This document shows, piece by piece, positions 17,403 through 26,204 of a stretch of DNA of 64,000 nt. Each line of letters starts with the position of its first letter. The stretch's first letter is position 1. Both the position numbers and the translations under genes were made by a program. The notes beneath the pieces were generated by a model, which saw only the letters and a list, made by a program, of their open reading frames with translations, was not told where the DNA came from and searched no databases. The DNA is from Rhodobacteraceae bacterium PARR1 (GTDB lineage: Bacteria; Pseudomonadota; Alphaproteobacteria; Rhodobacterales; Rhodobacteraceae): contig NKIT01000005.1 of assembly GCA_002256185.1 (NCBI GenBank), forward strand, positions 1 to 64,000. Reading direction: 5' to 3'.

Positions 17403-18296
17403 TCAGGGTGTGGGCAGCGTCGGGGATGGCTGCGGTGCGGGCTGCACTGGCAGGTCTGGCAGGTCTGGCACGGCATCGGCCCCCGGCACCATCAGGCGCA
17501 CGCAGGCAAGTGACCCATCAAAAGCGCAAGGCGCGCCTTGTGGGGTATAGGCGAAACGGTCCACCTCCAGCGTGATGGGCTGGCCGGGATAGACCAGCGG
17601 TCCCAGCCAGTCGGTCAGCGTTCCCGTCGACCAAACCGAGAAGTAGACCTTTTGCGGCAGCGCGGGCACCTCTGGTCCGCGCAACTCGCGTATCAATTGG
17701 CCATCGGTGAACCATTGCACCAGACCCGGCATCCAGACCAAGGCATAGTTGCGAAAGGCCCAGTCGCCGCTTTGGCGGTGCTGTTGCTCGCGCCCGCCAG
17801 CGCCGTTCAGAAAAAGGTTGGTTTGCAGGACCGGCCCATCCTTGGCAATGAATTCGAAGTCGATTTCATTGTGTGGCTGGTCTTGCTGTTCCCCGATGAA
17901 GGTGAAGAAATTGGCATTCGTGCCCGAATGGTAAGGCACCCGCATCCGCGCCTCGAACGTGCCATATCCGTAGCGGGCGATGGACTGCACCTCGGCGCAG
18001 GAAAAGGGCTGACCGCCCGCTATGCGGTCAGAAAGGGTCAGGCGTAGCAGCCCGTCGCCAAGCGAGACACTGTCCGCTGTCCAAAGGCAATTCTGATGTG
18101 CGCCGTTGGTCCATCCATCCGACACCAGCCAGCGGTCGGTGTCCAAAGCCGTGAATTCATCCATGAAGGCGGGCGAAGCGATGACAGGACCATCGGCGGC
18201 GGGCGCATCCGCATCCTGCGCGACCGTCTCTGTCCCGGTGATCGCGGCCAAAGCCAATCCGGCTGCCATGATCGCCTGTCGCAGATTATGCGTCAT
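17403..18296 (-). CDS. Secreted glycoside hydrolase family 16 protein (ExoK-like)
   Basis: Signal peptide; ARMRVPYHSGTNANFFTFIG..HNEIDFEFIAKDG matches the GH16 E-[ILV]-D-x-x-E type catalytic motif. Confidence 0.85.
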   Translation of the reverse strand: MTHNLRQAIMAAGLALAAITGTETVAQDADAPAADGPVIASPAFMDEFTALDTDRWLVSDGWTNGAHQNCLWTADSVSLGDGLLRLTLSDRIAGGQPFSCAEVQSIARYGYGTFEARMRVPYHSGTNANFFTFIGEQQDQPHNEIDFEFIAKDGPVLQTNLFLNGAGGREQQHRQSGDWAFRNYALVWMPGLVQWFTDGQLIRELRGPEVPALPQKVYFSVWSTGTLTDWLGPLVYPGQPITLEVDRFAYTPQGAPCAFDGSLACVRLMVPGADAVPDLPDLPVQPAPQPSPTLPTP

Positions 18297-18553
18297 CCCT
18301 GTCCCCTGCTCATGTCCACAGGGGCCAAGCGCCGCCGAGTACCGCCGGGTTCCGCTTGGGTTTTGGTGTGGGCCGAAATCTTTCCTGTCCATGATGACCG
18401 GCGTCAGGATGTCGGCAACAGGGTCTTTCTGGGAGGGCCTGTCCGGACCAGCGCTTTTGGCCCCTGCTTGCGCCGCTGCTGGGGACAAGGAACCTCATCG
18501 CCACTTTTGCCTCGTTTGCGCAAAAGGGTTTGTCTTGCCGTGCTCATCGCCTC

Positions 18554-18720
18554 TCCTTCCTCGCGGCGGGTGGTCTGGTCGTTGATCAGCAGTTTGGCCG
18601 CGACCCGCACTTCGGGTTTGTCGAACAGCAGTTCCTCTTGCCAGCCGTGCCAGAGGATGCGGTGTTGCGGGCCGACGCACAGGGAACGGGTGGTGTCCGA
18701 GGTGCTCGCCCCACGCACTT
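18554..18720 (-). pseudogene. Remnant of a Hint (Hedgehog/intein) domain protein
   Basis: Frame in ORF 18404..18805(-) reads TRSLCVGPQHRILWHGWQEELLFDKPEVRVAAKLLINDQTTRRE, resembling the Hint_2 core (SPQHRxLLxGWRAELLFGEPEVLVAAKHLVNG); flanking domain parts not recognisable. Confidence 0.55.
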
Positions 18721-19018
18721 GCACAGACCTGAGCCATCGCGGACGGACATGCGAGGACCGATGTGGACGGTTCGTCTGCGATGGCGGGCTGAAGACAGCG
18801 GTCATGGGGCAAAGACCCCGCCCTGCGCATCGGATTTCGTCACAGGGCGTCAGGCCAGCATGTCACGCCTTGCCGTCACTGACCCGAAAGTCCCGCCGGT
18901 GGACCGTGTGCGCTGATCGTTGGGTGCGGCCCGGAACGCCCCCTGTCCTGCGCTGCGCGACGGGCAAATCACCAATCGGTTTGCCCTCTGGCAAGACCGC
19001 AGCAGGCCGTTTGTCGGA

Positions 19019-19924
19019 TCAACTGCGTTGCAGCTTGACGGGTTCCGACCGACCCAAGCGCAGGAAATGCGCCATGAAGGGTTTTGTGGCATCCTCTTCG
19101 CGGGTGGCAGCGTAAAGGCGTTTGGTGATGGTCTGCGGACCAAGCGGGCGAGTGACGTAATCGGCATTGCTGCGCACCTCACGCAAGACCCAATCGGGCA
19201 GCACTGACACGCCCCGGTTTGACCCGACCAGCATCAGGATCACCGCCGTCAACTCCACCGGGCGTTGGCCGCGCGGTTCCACTTTGGCGGGGGTCAGCAG
19301 TTCGGTGAACACATCCAGCTTGTCGCGGCTGACGGGGTAGGTGATCAGGGTCTGATCCCTGAAATCCTCGGCCCCGATCCAGTCCTTTTGCGCAAGCGGG
19401 TTCTGGCGCGACGCGACGAAGGTGGGGTGATAATCAAACAGCGGATTGAACACGACCCCCGACAGGTTGACCGGATCGGATGAGATCACAAGGTCCACCT
19501 CTTCGCGCAGCAGGGCGGGGAAGGCGTCAAAGGCCAATCCGGCGCGGATGTCCACGTCCACCTCGGGCCAGGCGTGGCGGAATTGTTCCAGCACCGGGAA
19601 CAACCAGTCAAAGCAGGCGTGGCATTCGATGGCGATGTGCAGACGGCCCGTCTTGCCGGACCGCAGGGCGCGGAACTCTTCCTCCAGCGCGTCAAGCTCG
19701 GGAATGATCCGTTCCGCCAGCCGCAGCATCCGCAGACCCGCCGCCGACAGTTTCATGGGTTTGGACCGGCGGACGAACAATTCCATTCCCGCCTGATCTT
19801 CCAGCCCCTTGACCTGATGCGACAGCGCCGATTGCGTCATGTTCAGCATATCGGCCGCACGGGCCAGACCCCCGGCCTGATGAATCGCCCGGATGGTGCG
19901 AAGGTGGCGAAACTCCAGATACAT
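19019..19924 (-). CDS. metR: LysR family transcriptional regulator, MetR-like
   Basis: MYLEFRHLRTIRAIHQAGGLARAADMLNMTQSALSHQVKGLEDQAGMELFVRRSKPMKLSAAG; divergent from metF. Confidence 0.8.
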   Translation of the reverse strand: MYLEFRHLRTIRAIHQAGGLARAADMLNMTQSALSHQVKGLEDQAGMELFVRRSKPMKLSAAGLRMLRLAERIIPELDALEEEFRALRSGKTGRLHIAIECHACFDWLFPVLEQFRHAWPEVDVDIRAGLAFDAFPALLREEVDLVISSDPVNLSGVVFNPLFDYHPTFVASRQNPLAQKDWIGAEDFRDQTLITYPVSRDKLDVFTELLTPAKVEPRGQRPVELTAVILMLVGSNRGVSVLPDWVLREVRSNADYVTRPLGPQTITKRLYAATREEDATKPFMAHFLRLGRSEPVKLQRS

Positions 19925-19957
19925 TATGCGCGCGCCTCATGTTCTACATGCATATTA

Positions 19958-19970
19958 TGAATTTGTCTCA
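19958..19970. promoter_or_regulatory. Candidate MetR half-palindrome TGAATTTGTCTCA
   Basis: Near match to TGAA-N5-TTCA in the metR/metF divergent region. Confidence 0.4.
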
Positions 19971-20016
19971 CATGGCGCGGTCTGGCACAAGAGGGACAAC
20001 AGATGGAGTGACCGAC

Positions 20017-20883
20017 ATGACCGCGCCCCGCATTTCCTTTGAGTTCTTCCCGCCGCAGACCTTGGATGCGTGCTTCCGGCTGTGGGAGACCGTGCAGGCG
20101 TTGGCCCCGGCCAAGCCAAACTTCGTGTCGGTCACCTATGGCGCGGGCGGCACCACCCGCAAACTGACGCATGAGGCGGTCAGCACCATCGGCAAGAATT
20201 ACGGTCTGAACGTCGCGGCGCACCTGACTTGTGTCGATGCCACGCGGGCCGAGACGCTGGAGATCGCCGAAAGCTATGCTGCGGCGGGCGTGACCGAAAT
20301 CGTCGCCCTGCGCGGCGATGCGCCCAAGGGGGCCGAACGCTTTACCGCCCATCCCGAAGGCTTTGCCTCGTCGGTGGAACTGGTTGAGGCATTGGCCAAG
20401 ACCGGCAAGTTCAAGATCCGTGTTGGCGCCTATCCCGAACCGCACCCCGACGCCAAGGACCGCTTTGCCGATGTGACGTGGCTGAAGCGCAAGATCGACG
20501 CCGGGGCGACCAGCGCGATCACGCAGTTCTTCTTTGAGGCCGACACGTTCTTCCGCTTCCGCGATGCCTGCGTGAAGGCGGGGATTGATGCGCCGATCAT
20601 TCCGGGCATCCTGCCGATCATCTCTTGGGACGGGGCCAAGAAATTTGCGGCCCGCTGCGGCACGCAGGTTCCGGGGCGTCTGGATGAGGCGTTCCAGACC
20701 GCTGCCCGTGATGGCCGCGAAGAGCTTTTGTCGTTGACGCAATGCACCACGCTTTGCACCCGGTTGATCGAGGGCGGGGTGCAAGACCTGCACTTCTACA
20801 CCCTGAACCGCCCGCACCTGACGCGTGAAGTCGTGCGCGCCTTGGGCATCAATCAGGACGTAGCGCTGGAGAAAGTGGCCTGA
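20017..20883 (+). CDS. metF: 5,10-methylenetetrahydrofolate reductase
   Basis: ISFEFFPPQTLDACFRLWETVQAL..PNFVSVTYGAGGTTRKLTHEAV; HLTCVDATRAETLEIAESYAAAG. Confidence 0.93.
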   Translation: MTAPRISFEFFPPQTLDACFRLWETVQALAPAKPNFVSVTYGAGGTTRKLTHEAVSTIGKNYGLNVAAHLTCVDATRAETLEIAESYAAAGVTEIVALRGDAPKGAERFTAHPEGFASSVELVEALAKTGKFKIRVGAYPEPHPDAKDRFADVTWLKRKIDAGATSAITQFFFEADTFFRFRDACVKAGIDAPIIPGILPIISWDGAKKFAARCGTQVPGRLDEAFQTAARDGREELLSLTQCTTLCTRLIEGGVQDLHFYTLNRPHLTREVVRALGINQDVALEKVA

Positions 20884-20893
20884 ATGTTTGGAC

Positions 20894-20918
20894 AGCCGCC
20901 GCAGGGCTTGCGGCGGCT
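20894..20918. terminator. 10-bp perfect stem hairpin downstream of metF
   Basis: agccgccgca-gggct-tgcggcggct. Confidence 0.6.
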
Positions 20919-21058
20919 AAGGGGTGGCCAACTTGGCATCCGCTGGTGAAGGCCCTTCCTGTCGGGCTCCCGCAGGAGGCAATGCCGTTTTGGTGTGGGG
21001 TGGATGCCGCCCTTGTTTTTCAAGCCATTGCCAGCATGCCACTGCATTGACGACCTAA

Positions 21059-21205
21059 CAGTCGCGTGGGGCAATTCACCCCGCCAAGTGACCCACCGCG
21101 CATCAGTCGCGCGGGGCACGTGACCCGCGCGTAGCGCACCATCTGTGACATGCCCGCCCGTGCGCCTAACGCACGGGCCGCGCCCGCCCGCCCCTTGGCG
21201 GGCGC
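21059..21205. repeat. Array of GC hairpins and an approximate 45-bp repeat in the metF-aroQ intergenic region
   Basis: cagtcgcg(t/c)ggggca at 21059 and 21104; hairpins 21109-21130 (gcgcggg/cccgcgc), 21157-21177 (cccgtgcg/cgcacggg), 21180-21205 (gcgcccgcc/ggcgggcgc). Confidence 0.7.
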
Positions 21206-21418
21206 GATAAATCGCCCCCGCCCGGTCGTGCGCCCCCCGTGCCCCACGCGTCAGGACGGCGGACCACCCCTTGCCGCCGCGTTGCCGCATCGGCAATCGG
21301 ACCGGCGGGTCTGTCCACTGGACAGCCCAGCGTCGGTCCTCTGGCCACCCTCCCTCGCCGCTTGCCGCCATCCCTTGCCGCGTCTATCCTTGGCCCATCC
21401 AATAGGGGACGCGCCAAA

Positions 21419-21859
21419 TTGCCCAAACCCGTCTATATCCTCAACGGTCCGAACCTGAACCTGCTGGGCCTGCGCCAGCCGGAAATATATGGCCGTGAAA
21501 CGCTGGACGATGTGGCCGAGGCGTGCGGGGCCTTGGCCGAAGACCTTGGGCTGACCATCCGCTTCCTGCAATCCAACCACGAAGGCCAGTTGATCGACTG
21601 GATTCATGAGGCACGGGAAAAGGCATCCGGCATCATCATCAACCCGGCAGCTTATACCCACACCTCTGTCGCCATCCTTGACGCGCTGCACACCTTTGAA
21701 GGGCCGGTGCTTGAGGTGCATATCTCGAACGTTCACAAGCGTGAGGCGTTTCGCCACCACTCTTACGCCAGCCTGCGCGCCGAAGGGGTGATCGCTGGAT
21801 TCGGGACCGAAGGCTATCAACTGGCGCTGCGGCGGATGCGGACCCTGACCACCAAATGA
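21419..21859 (+). CDS. aroQ: 3-dehydroquinate dehydratase type II; probable TTG start
   Basis: [65 protein letters not shown] upstream of TTG. Confidence 0.93.
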   Translation: MPKPVYILNGPNLNLLGLRQPEIYGRETLDDVAEACGALAEDLGLTIRFLQSNHEGQLIDWIHEAREKASGIIINPAAYTHTSVAILDALHTFEGPVLEVHISNVHKREAFRHHSYASLRAEGVIAGFGTEGYQLALRRMRTLTTK

Positions 21860-23073
21860 CCGCCGGGGCGGAGGATCGGTTCCGCTGGCACCCCGCCGCA
21901 CGGCTGTTCGGGCCGGACGGGGCCGAGGTTGCGCCCTTGGCGAATGGCCCGCCAGTGTTGGATGATTTGGACAGTCCCACAGCCCTTGCCGCCGCGATGG
22001 CGCAGAACGGGCGGGCGTTTCGGATCGGGGCGGTGGATCAGCCCGCACCCCCCCACTCCGACCTGCCAGAGTTTGAAACCCTGACCTCCGGCACCTCTGG
22101 CACCCCGCGCCGCATCCGCCGCAGCCAGTCCAGTTGGACCGCCAGTTTCGCCGTCAATGCGGGCTTGTTCGGTATCGGTCCCAATGCGCGGGTGGCGGTG
22201 CTGGGGCGGCTGTCGCATTCGCTGGCGCTTTATGCCGGGGTTGAGGGCCTGCATCTGGGGGCGGATGTGCATCTTTTGGACCGCCTGCGCCCGGATCGCC
22301 AGCGCAGGGCTTTGACGGAACTGGGCATCACCCACCTTTACGCTACACCTGCGCAACTGCGCCTGCTGACCGATGCGCCGGGCCCTGCCTTGCCGCTGGA
22401 TCATGTGATCCTTGGCGGATCAAAGCTCGACCCCACCCTGCGCGCAGCTTTGGCGGCGCTGGCCCCACAGGCGCGGGTGGCCGAATTCTATGGCGCGGCA
22501 GAGACGAGTTTTATCACCCTCTCCTCCCCCGACCTGCCACAAGACTCAGTAGGCCGCGCCTATCCCGGCGTGGACATCGTGATCCGCGATGGTTCGGCCT
22601 TGGTGCCAGAGGGGCAGGTGGGCGCGGTCTGGGTGCGCTCTCGCTATCTGTTTCAAGGCTACGGCGACAACGCCCCCGGTCCGGCGCAACGGGACGGCGA
22701 TTGGATGAGTGTGGGCGAAATCGGCACCCTGCGCGACGGTTGTCTTTACCTGCACGGGCGGGCAGGACGGATGGTCACTGTGGCCGATCAAAACGTGTTC
22801 CCCGAAGAGATCGAGGGCTTTCTTGTCAGCCTCGGCCTGTCGCGTGTTGCTGTCCTTCCCCGGCCCGATCCTTTGCGCGGCACCGTACTGGTCGCCGTGG
22901 CGCAGGGCGACGGGCAGGGCGACGGGCAGGGGACAGCGGCCATCCTGCGCGCCGCCCGCGACCGCTTTGGTCCGCTGAAAGCCCCCCGTGCGATGATGTG
23001 GCGGGCGGATTGGCCAGAGTTATCCTCGGGCAAGCCAGACCTTGCGCGGCTGGCGGCAGAGTGGGACGTATGA
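21856..23073 (+). CDS. Short AMP-dependent acyl-CoA synthetase/ligase-like protein
   Basis: [68 protein letters not shown] overlap with aroQ; unusually short N-terminus. Confidence 0.82.
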   Translation: MTAGAEDRFRWHPAARLFGPDGAEVAPLANGPPVLDDLDSPTALAAAMAQNGRAFRIGAVDQPAPPHSDLPEFETLTSGTSGTPRRIRRSQSSWTASFAVNAGLFGIGPNARVAVLGRLSHSLALYAGVEGLHLGADVHLLDRLRPDRQRRALTELGITHLYATPAQLRLLTDAPGPALPLDHVILGGSKLDPTLRAALAALAPQARVAEFYGAAETSFITLSSPDLPQDSVGRAYPGVDIVIRDGSALVPEGQVGAVWVRSRYLFQGYGDNAPGPAQRDGDWMSVGEIGTLRDGCLYLHGRAGRMVTVADQNVFPEEIEGFLVSLGLSRVAVLPRPDPLRGTVLVAVAQGDGQGDGQGTAAILRAARDRFGPLKAPRAMMWRADWPELSSGKPDLARLAAEWDV

Positions 23074-24134
23074 GCGCGGCCTATATCATCCACGCCCTGC
23101 GCTCTGCCGTCGTGCCGCGCGGCGGTGCCTTTGCGGGGTTGCGCGTTGATGACTTGGGGGCGTCTGTTGTGACCGCGCTTTTGGCCCAAGCGGGGATTGC
23201 TCCGGATCAGGTGGATGAGGTGATCTGTTCCAATGCGCTGGGTGAGGGCGGCAATCCCGCCCGCCGCATCGCCTTGGCCGCAGGGCTGCCGGACCGGGTG
23301 GCGGGGCTGACCACGGATCGCCAATGCGCCGGTGGCTTGGATGCCCTGCTGCTGGCGCGAGCCTTGGTCATGTCAGGCATGGCGCAGGTGGTGGTGGCGG
23401 GTGGGGTGGAAAGCCACTCGCGCCGCCCGGAACGGCGGATGCCGGGGGCGGATGCACCCTATCTGCAAGCGCCCTTTACCCCTTGGCCGGATCGTGACCC
23501 TGAGATGTCTGTGGCTGCCGCAGCTTTGGCCACGCGGTTGGGGATATCGCGGGACCGGCAAGACGCTTGGGCGGTGGACAGCCACCGCAAGGCGGGTCTG
23601 GCGGACCTGTCGGGCGAGATTGTGCCAATCGCCGGGGTGACACGCGACCCCTTCGCCCGCGCCCTGACCCCGGCCATCGCCGCCCGCGCCAAGGTGCTGT
23701 CTGGCCCCGTCACCGCCGCCAACACCGCCGTCGCCGCCGACGGCGCGGGTTTTGCGCTGGTCGTCTCGGCCCAGATTGCCGCGCGCTTTCCAGCCGCCTG
23801 CCGCCTGTCCGGCGTCACGCTGGGCGGCGTGCCGTGGGAACCGGGCCTTGCCCCCGTCGCCGCCATCCGCGCGGCCTTGTCCGGTCGCGTGCCCGATGTG
23901 GCCGAGGTGATGGAGGCCTATGCCGTGCAAGCCATCGCCTGCGTCGAGGGCGCGGGTCTTGATCCTGCGACCGTCAACATCGGCGGCGGCGCTTTGGCCC
24001 GCGGCCATCCCATCGCTGCCTCTGGCGCCGTCTTGGCGGTGCGGCTGTTTCACCAGATGGGTCAGGTGCGCGTGGGTCTTGCCGCCATCGCAGCGGCGGG
24101 GGGGATTGGCACGGGGCTGGTTCTGGAGCGGTAG
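23070..24134 (+). CDS. Thiolase family acyltransferase
   Basis: TTDRQCAGGLDALLLARALV (nucleophile Cys), GGALARGHPIAASGAVLAVRL (His); C-terminal CxGGGxG motif replaced by AAAGGIG. Confidence 0.88.
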   Translation: MSAAYIIHALRSAVVPRGGAFAGLRVDDLGASVVTALLAQAGIAPDQVDEVICSNALGEGGNPARRIALAAGLPDRVAGLTTDRQCAGGLDALLLARALVMSGMAQVVVAGGVESHSRRPERRMPGADAPYLQAPFTPWPDRDPEMSVAAAALATRLGISRDRQDAWAVDSHRKAGLADLSGEIVPIAGVTRDPFARALTPAIAARAKVLSGPVTAANTAVAADGAGFALVVSAQIAARFPAACRLSGVTLGGVPWEPGLAPVAAIRAALSGRVPDVAEVMEAYAVQAIACVEGAGLDPATVNIGGGALARGHPIAASGAVLAVRLFHQMGQVRVGLAAIAAAGGIGTGLVLER

Positions 24135-24152
24135 TGCGGCGTTTGGTGCGGG

Positions 24153-24205
24153 AGCGGGGGGCCAGCCCCCCGCAGCCCCCCGGGATATTTGAACAGAGAA
24201 GACAG
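24153..24205 (+). repeat. Interspersed stem-loop element, copy 1 (ggggggccagccccccgcagccccccgggatatttgaacagagaaga)
   Basis: Matches copy 2 (26149-26201, opposite strand); tail shared with 60155-60232. Confidence 0.8.
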
Positions 24206-24221
24206 CGGCAAGAAAAAGGGC

Positions 24222-24764
24222 TTAGGCCCGCGACAGCAGGGCATCGGGGCGCATGCGGGCGATGCCTTGGGTGATCAGCGCGGCAAGGACCACCTTGATC
24301 AGGTCGCCGGGCAAGAAGGCGGTGATCATCAGCGCCGCTTCGGGCAGGGTCTTGTCGAGCATCAGGGCAAGGCCCGGAATGCCAAAGGCGTAAAGCATGA
24401 TCACGCCGCCGACCAAAGCGCCAATCCCGGCGGCAAGGCCGATGCTGGCGCGCGACCGCTCGACGATAAGTCCTGCGACAAAGGCGGCGACCGGGAAGCC
24501 GATCAGGAAGCCAACGGTGGGTGAGGCAAAGACGCCCAACCCGCCACGCCCGCCCGACAAGAGCGGCAGACCGATAGCCACCAGCGCAAGGAACAACAGC
24601 ACCGCCAGCGCGCCGCGTTTGGCCCCCAGCACTGTGCCGCAGAGCATGATCCCAAGGCTTTGCGCCGTGATCGGCACGCCAAAGGGCAGCATGATCTGCG
24701 GCACGAAGCCCAGCACCGCGATCAGTGCGGCGAAAAGGGCAATGTGGGAAAGGCTGCGTTCCAT
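24222..24764 (-). CDS. bioY: Biotin transporter S component
   Basis: IALFAALIAVLGFVPQIMLPFGVPITAQSLGIMLCGTVLGAKRG..SPTVGFLIGFPVAAF. Confidence 0.93.
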   Translation of the reverse strand: MERSLSHIALFAALIAVLGFVPQIMLPFGVPITAQSLGIMLCGTVLGAKRGALAVLLFLALVAIGLPLLSGGRGGLGVFASPTVGFLIGFPVAAFVAGLIVERSRASIGLAAGIGALVGGVIMLYAFGIPGLALMLDKTLPEAALMITAFLPGDLIKVVLAALITQGIARMRPDALLSRA

Positions 24765-24793
24765 GGCGGTCTCCTGTTGGCGCGGTCAGGGAC

Positions 24794-25396
24794 TTACCCC
24801 GCGCCACCCCGTGCACGCAAGGATTCGGCCACATGCTCTGCCTCGTCCAAGGCGGCGAGGGCGGCGGGGACCAGAAGCCGCCACCCCGGTGGGCGCAAGC
24901 TGCGGGCGAACCACGCGCTGCGGATCAGCGCGATCCGGTCGGACAACACAGGGATGAAGCGGATCACCAGCGCGACCGCCAAGGCGATGCGGTCCCCCGG
25001 CAGGCCAAGGCGCGACAGCGGCGCGACGAGCCGCATCAACACCGCCAGCATATCCGAGAGGCGCGTGGTCATGGTCACAAGGTTCGCTGCCGCCACGGCC
25101 GACCCCATCCGCAGCAAAATCACCGCCCCGCCAGAGGGGTCGTGCAGGATCAGATGCCAGACCGTCACGATCAGCGCAAAAGGCCAGAGCGGGCGGAGCA
25201 GCCCGAACCCCGCCGCCGCAATGTCTCGCCCCAAGGCCAGATGGCCCAATGCAAGGGCCACGGCGACCCCAACCAGCCAAAGCGGCGCGGTCAGTTGGAA
25301 CAGCGCCAGCGTAAAGAGGCACAGCCCCGCCAGCTTTACCCCGGCAGGCCAACCGTGCAGCGGGGTCTCACGCGGAGAGGTCAGCGTCAGCATCAT
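24794..25396 (-). CDS. bioN: ECF transporter T component, biotin-type
   Basis: CbiQ-like TM protein between bioY and the ABC ATPase; RPPGWRLLVPAALAALDEAEHVAESLRARG. Confidence 0.85.
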   Translation of the reverse strand: MMLTLTSPRETPLHGWPAGVKLAGLCLFTLALFQLTAPLWLVGVAVALALGHLALGRDIAAAGFGLLRPLWPFALIVTVWHLILHDPSGGAVILLRMGSAVAAANLVTMTTRLSDMLAVLMRLVAPLSRLGLPGDRIALAVALVIRFIPVLSDRIALIRSAWFARSLRPPGWRLLVPAALAALDEAEHVAESLRARGGAG

Positions 25397-26099
25397 CCGC
25401 CCCCAATCGCGCCATCGCCTCGGTAAACTCCGCCAGCACCGGGGTGGCAGGACCATCGGCCCTCACCCGCCCGCACTCCAGCCAGATCACCCGGTCACAA
25501 GATGCCACCGCCGCAGGGGCATGGCTGATGGTGATCAGGCGTTGCGGCAAGGCGGCAAGGCGACGGGTCAACCGCGCCTCGGTCGGCAGGTCGAGCGCGG
25601 CGAAGGGTTCGTCGAGCAGGATGGTCGCGGGGTTCATCAGCAGGACCGACATCAGACACAGCCACTGCTTTTGCCCATGTGACAGGGTGGAGACGGGCTG
25701 ATCTGCCCAATGGCTGCGCCCCTCGGCGCTCAGCGCGGCGCGGGCTACGGTTTCGGCATCGGCGCGGCCCATTTGGCGCAGACCAAAGGTCAGCTCCTCG
25801 GCCACGGTTGGCATCAGAATTTGGTGGTCGGGGTTCTGGAACAGAATGCCCAGCCGCGACAGCATCGTCTTGCGGTCGCGGGCGGGGTCGACCCCGTCTA
25901 CCTGCACGCTGCCCGCAGTCGCCGCGACCAGCCCCGCGATCAGCCGCAGGAGTGAGGTCTTGCCCGACCCATTCCGCCCGACAATGCCGATGCGCGCCTC
26001 GGTCAGCGTCAGCGTCAGGTCCGAAAGGATCACCCGGCCCCGGATCGTCAGACCCGCGCCCTGCAACTCGATCCCTGCCTGATCTTGCGTTCCGCTCAT
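25368..26099 (-). CDS. bioM: ECF transporter ATPase, biotin-type
   Basis: GIVGRNGSGKTSLLRLIAGL Walker A; LSHGQKQWLCLMSVLLMNPATILLDEPFAALD. Confidence 0.9.
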   Translation of the reverse strand: MSGTQDQAGIELQGAGLTIRGRVILSDLTLTLTEARIGIVGRNGSGKTSLLRLIAGLVAATAGSVQVDGVDPARDRKTMLSRLGILFQNPDHQILMPTVAEELTFGLRQMGRADAETVARAALSAEGRSHWADQPVSTLSHGQKQWLCLMSVLLMNPATILLDEPFAALDLPTEARLTRRLAALPQRLITISHAPAAVASCDRVIWLECGRVRADGPATPVLAEFTEAMARLGADDADADLSA

Positions 26100-26148
26100 T
26101 CCCTGCGCTTAGCGCAATGAAAAAGGCCGTTCCAGAAGAAACGGCCCC

Positions 26149-26201
26149 CTTCATCTTGGTTCAACTACCCCGGGGGCTGCGGGGGCTGGCCCCCGCTTCC
26201 G
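26149..26201 (-). repeat. Interspersed stem-loop element, copy 2 (reverse orientation)
   Basis: Reverse complement gaagcgggggccagcccccgcagcccccggggtagttgaaccaagatgaag parallels copy 1. Confidence 0.8.
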
Positions 26202-26204
26202 ACC

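Noticed and set aside
18404-19182. Several minus-strand ORFs as intact genes
   Set aside because: No start-to-stop frame carries a complete domain; only a Hint-core fragment is recognisable, so it was treated as a remnant.
22905-22935. Short direct repeat ggcgacgggcag in the ligase gene
   Set aside because: Encodes a short GDGQGDGQG loop in frame; minor local duplication without further support.
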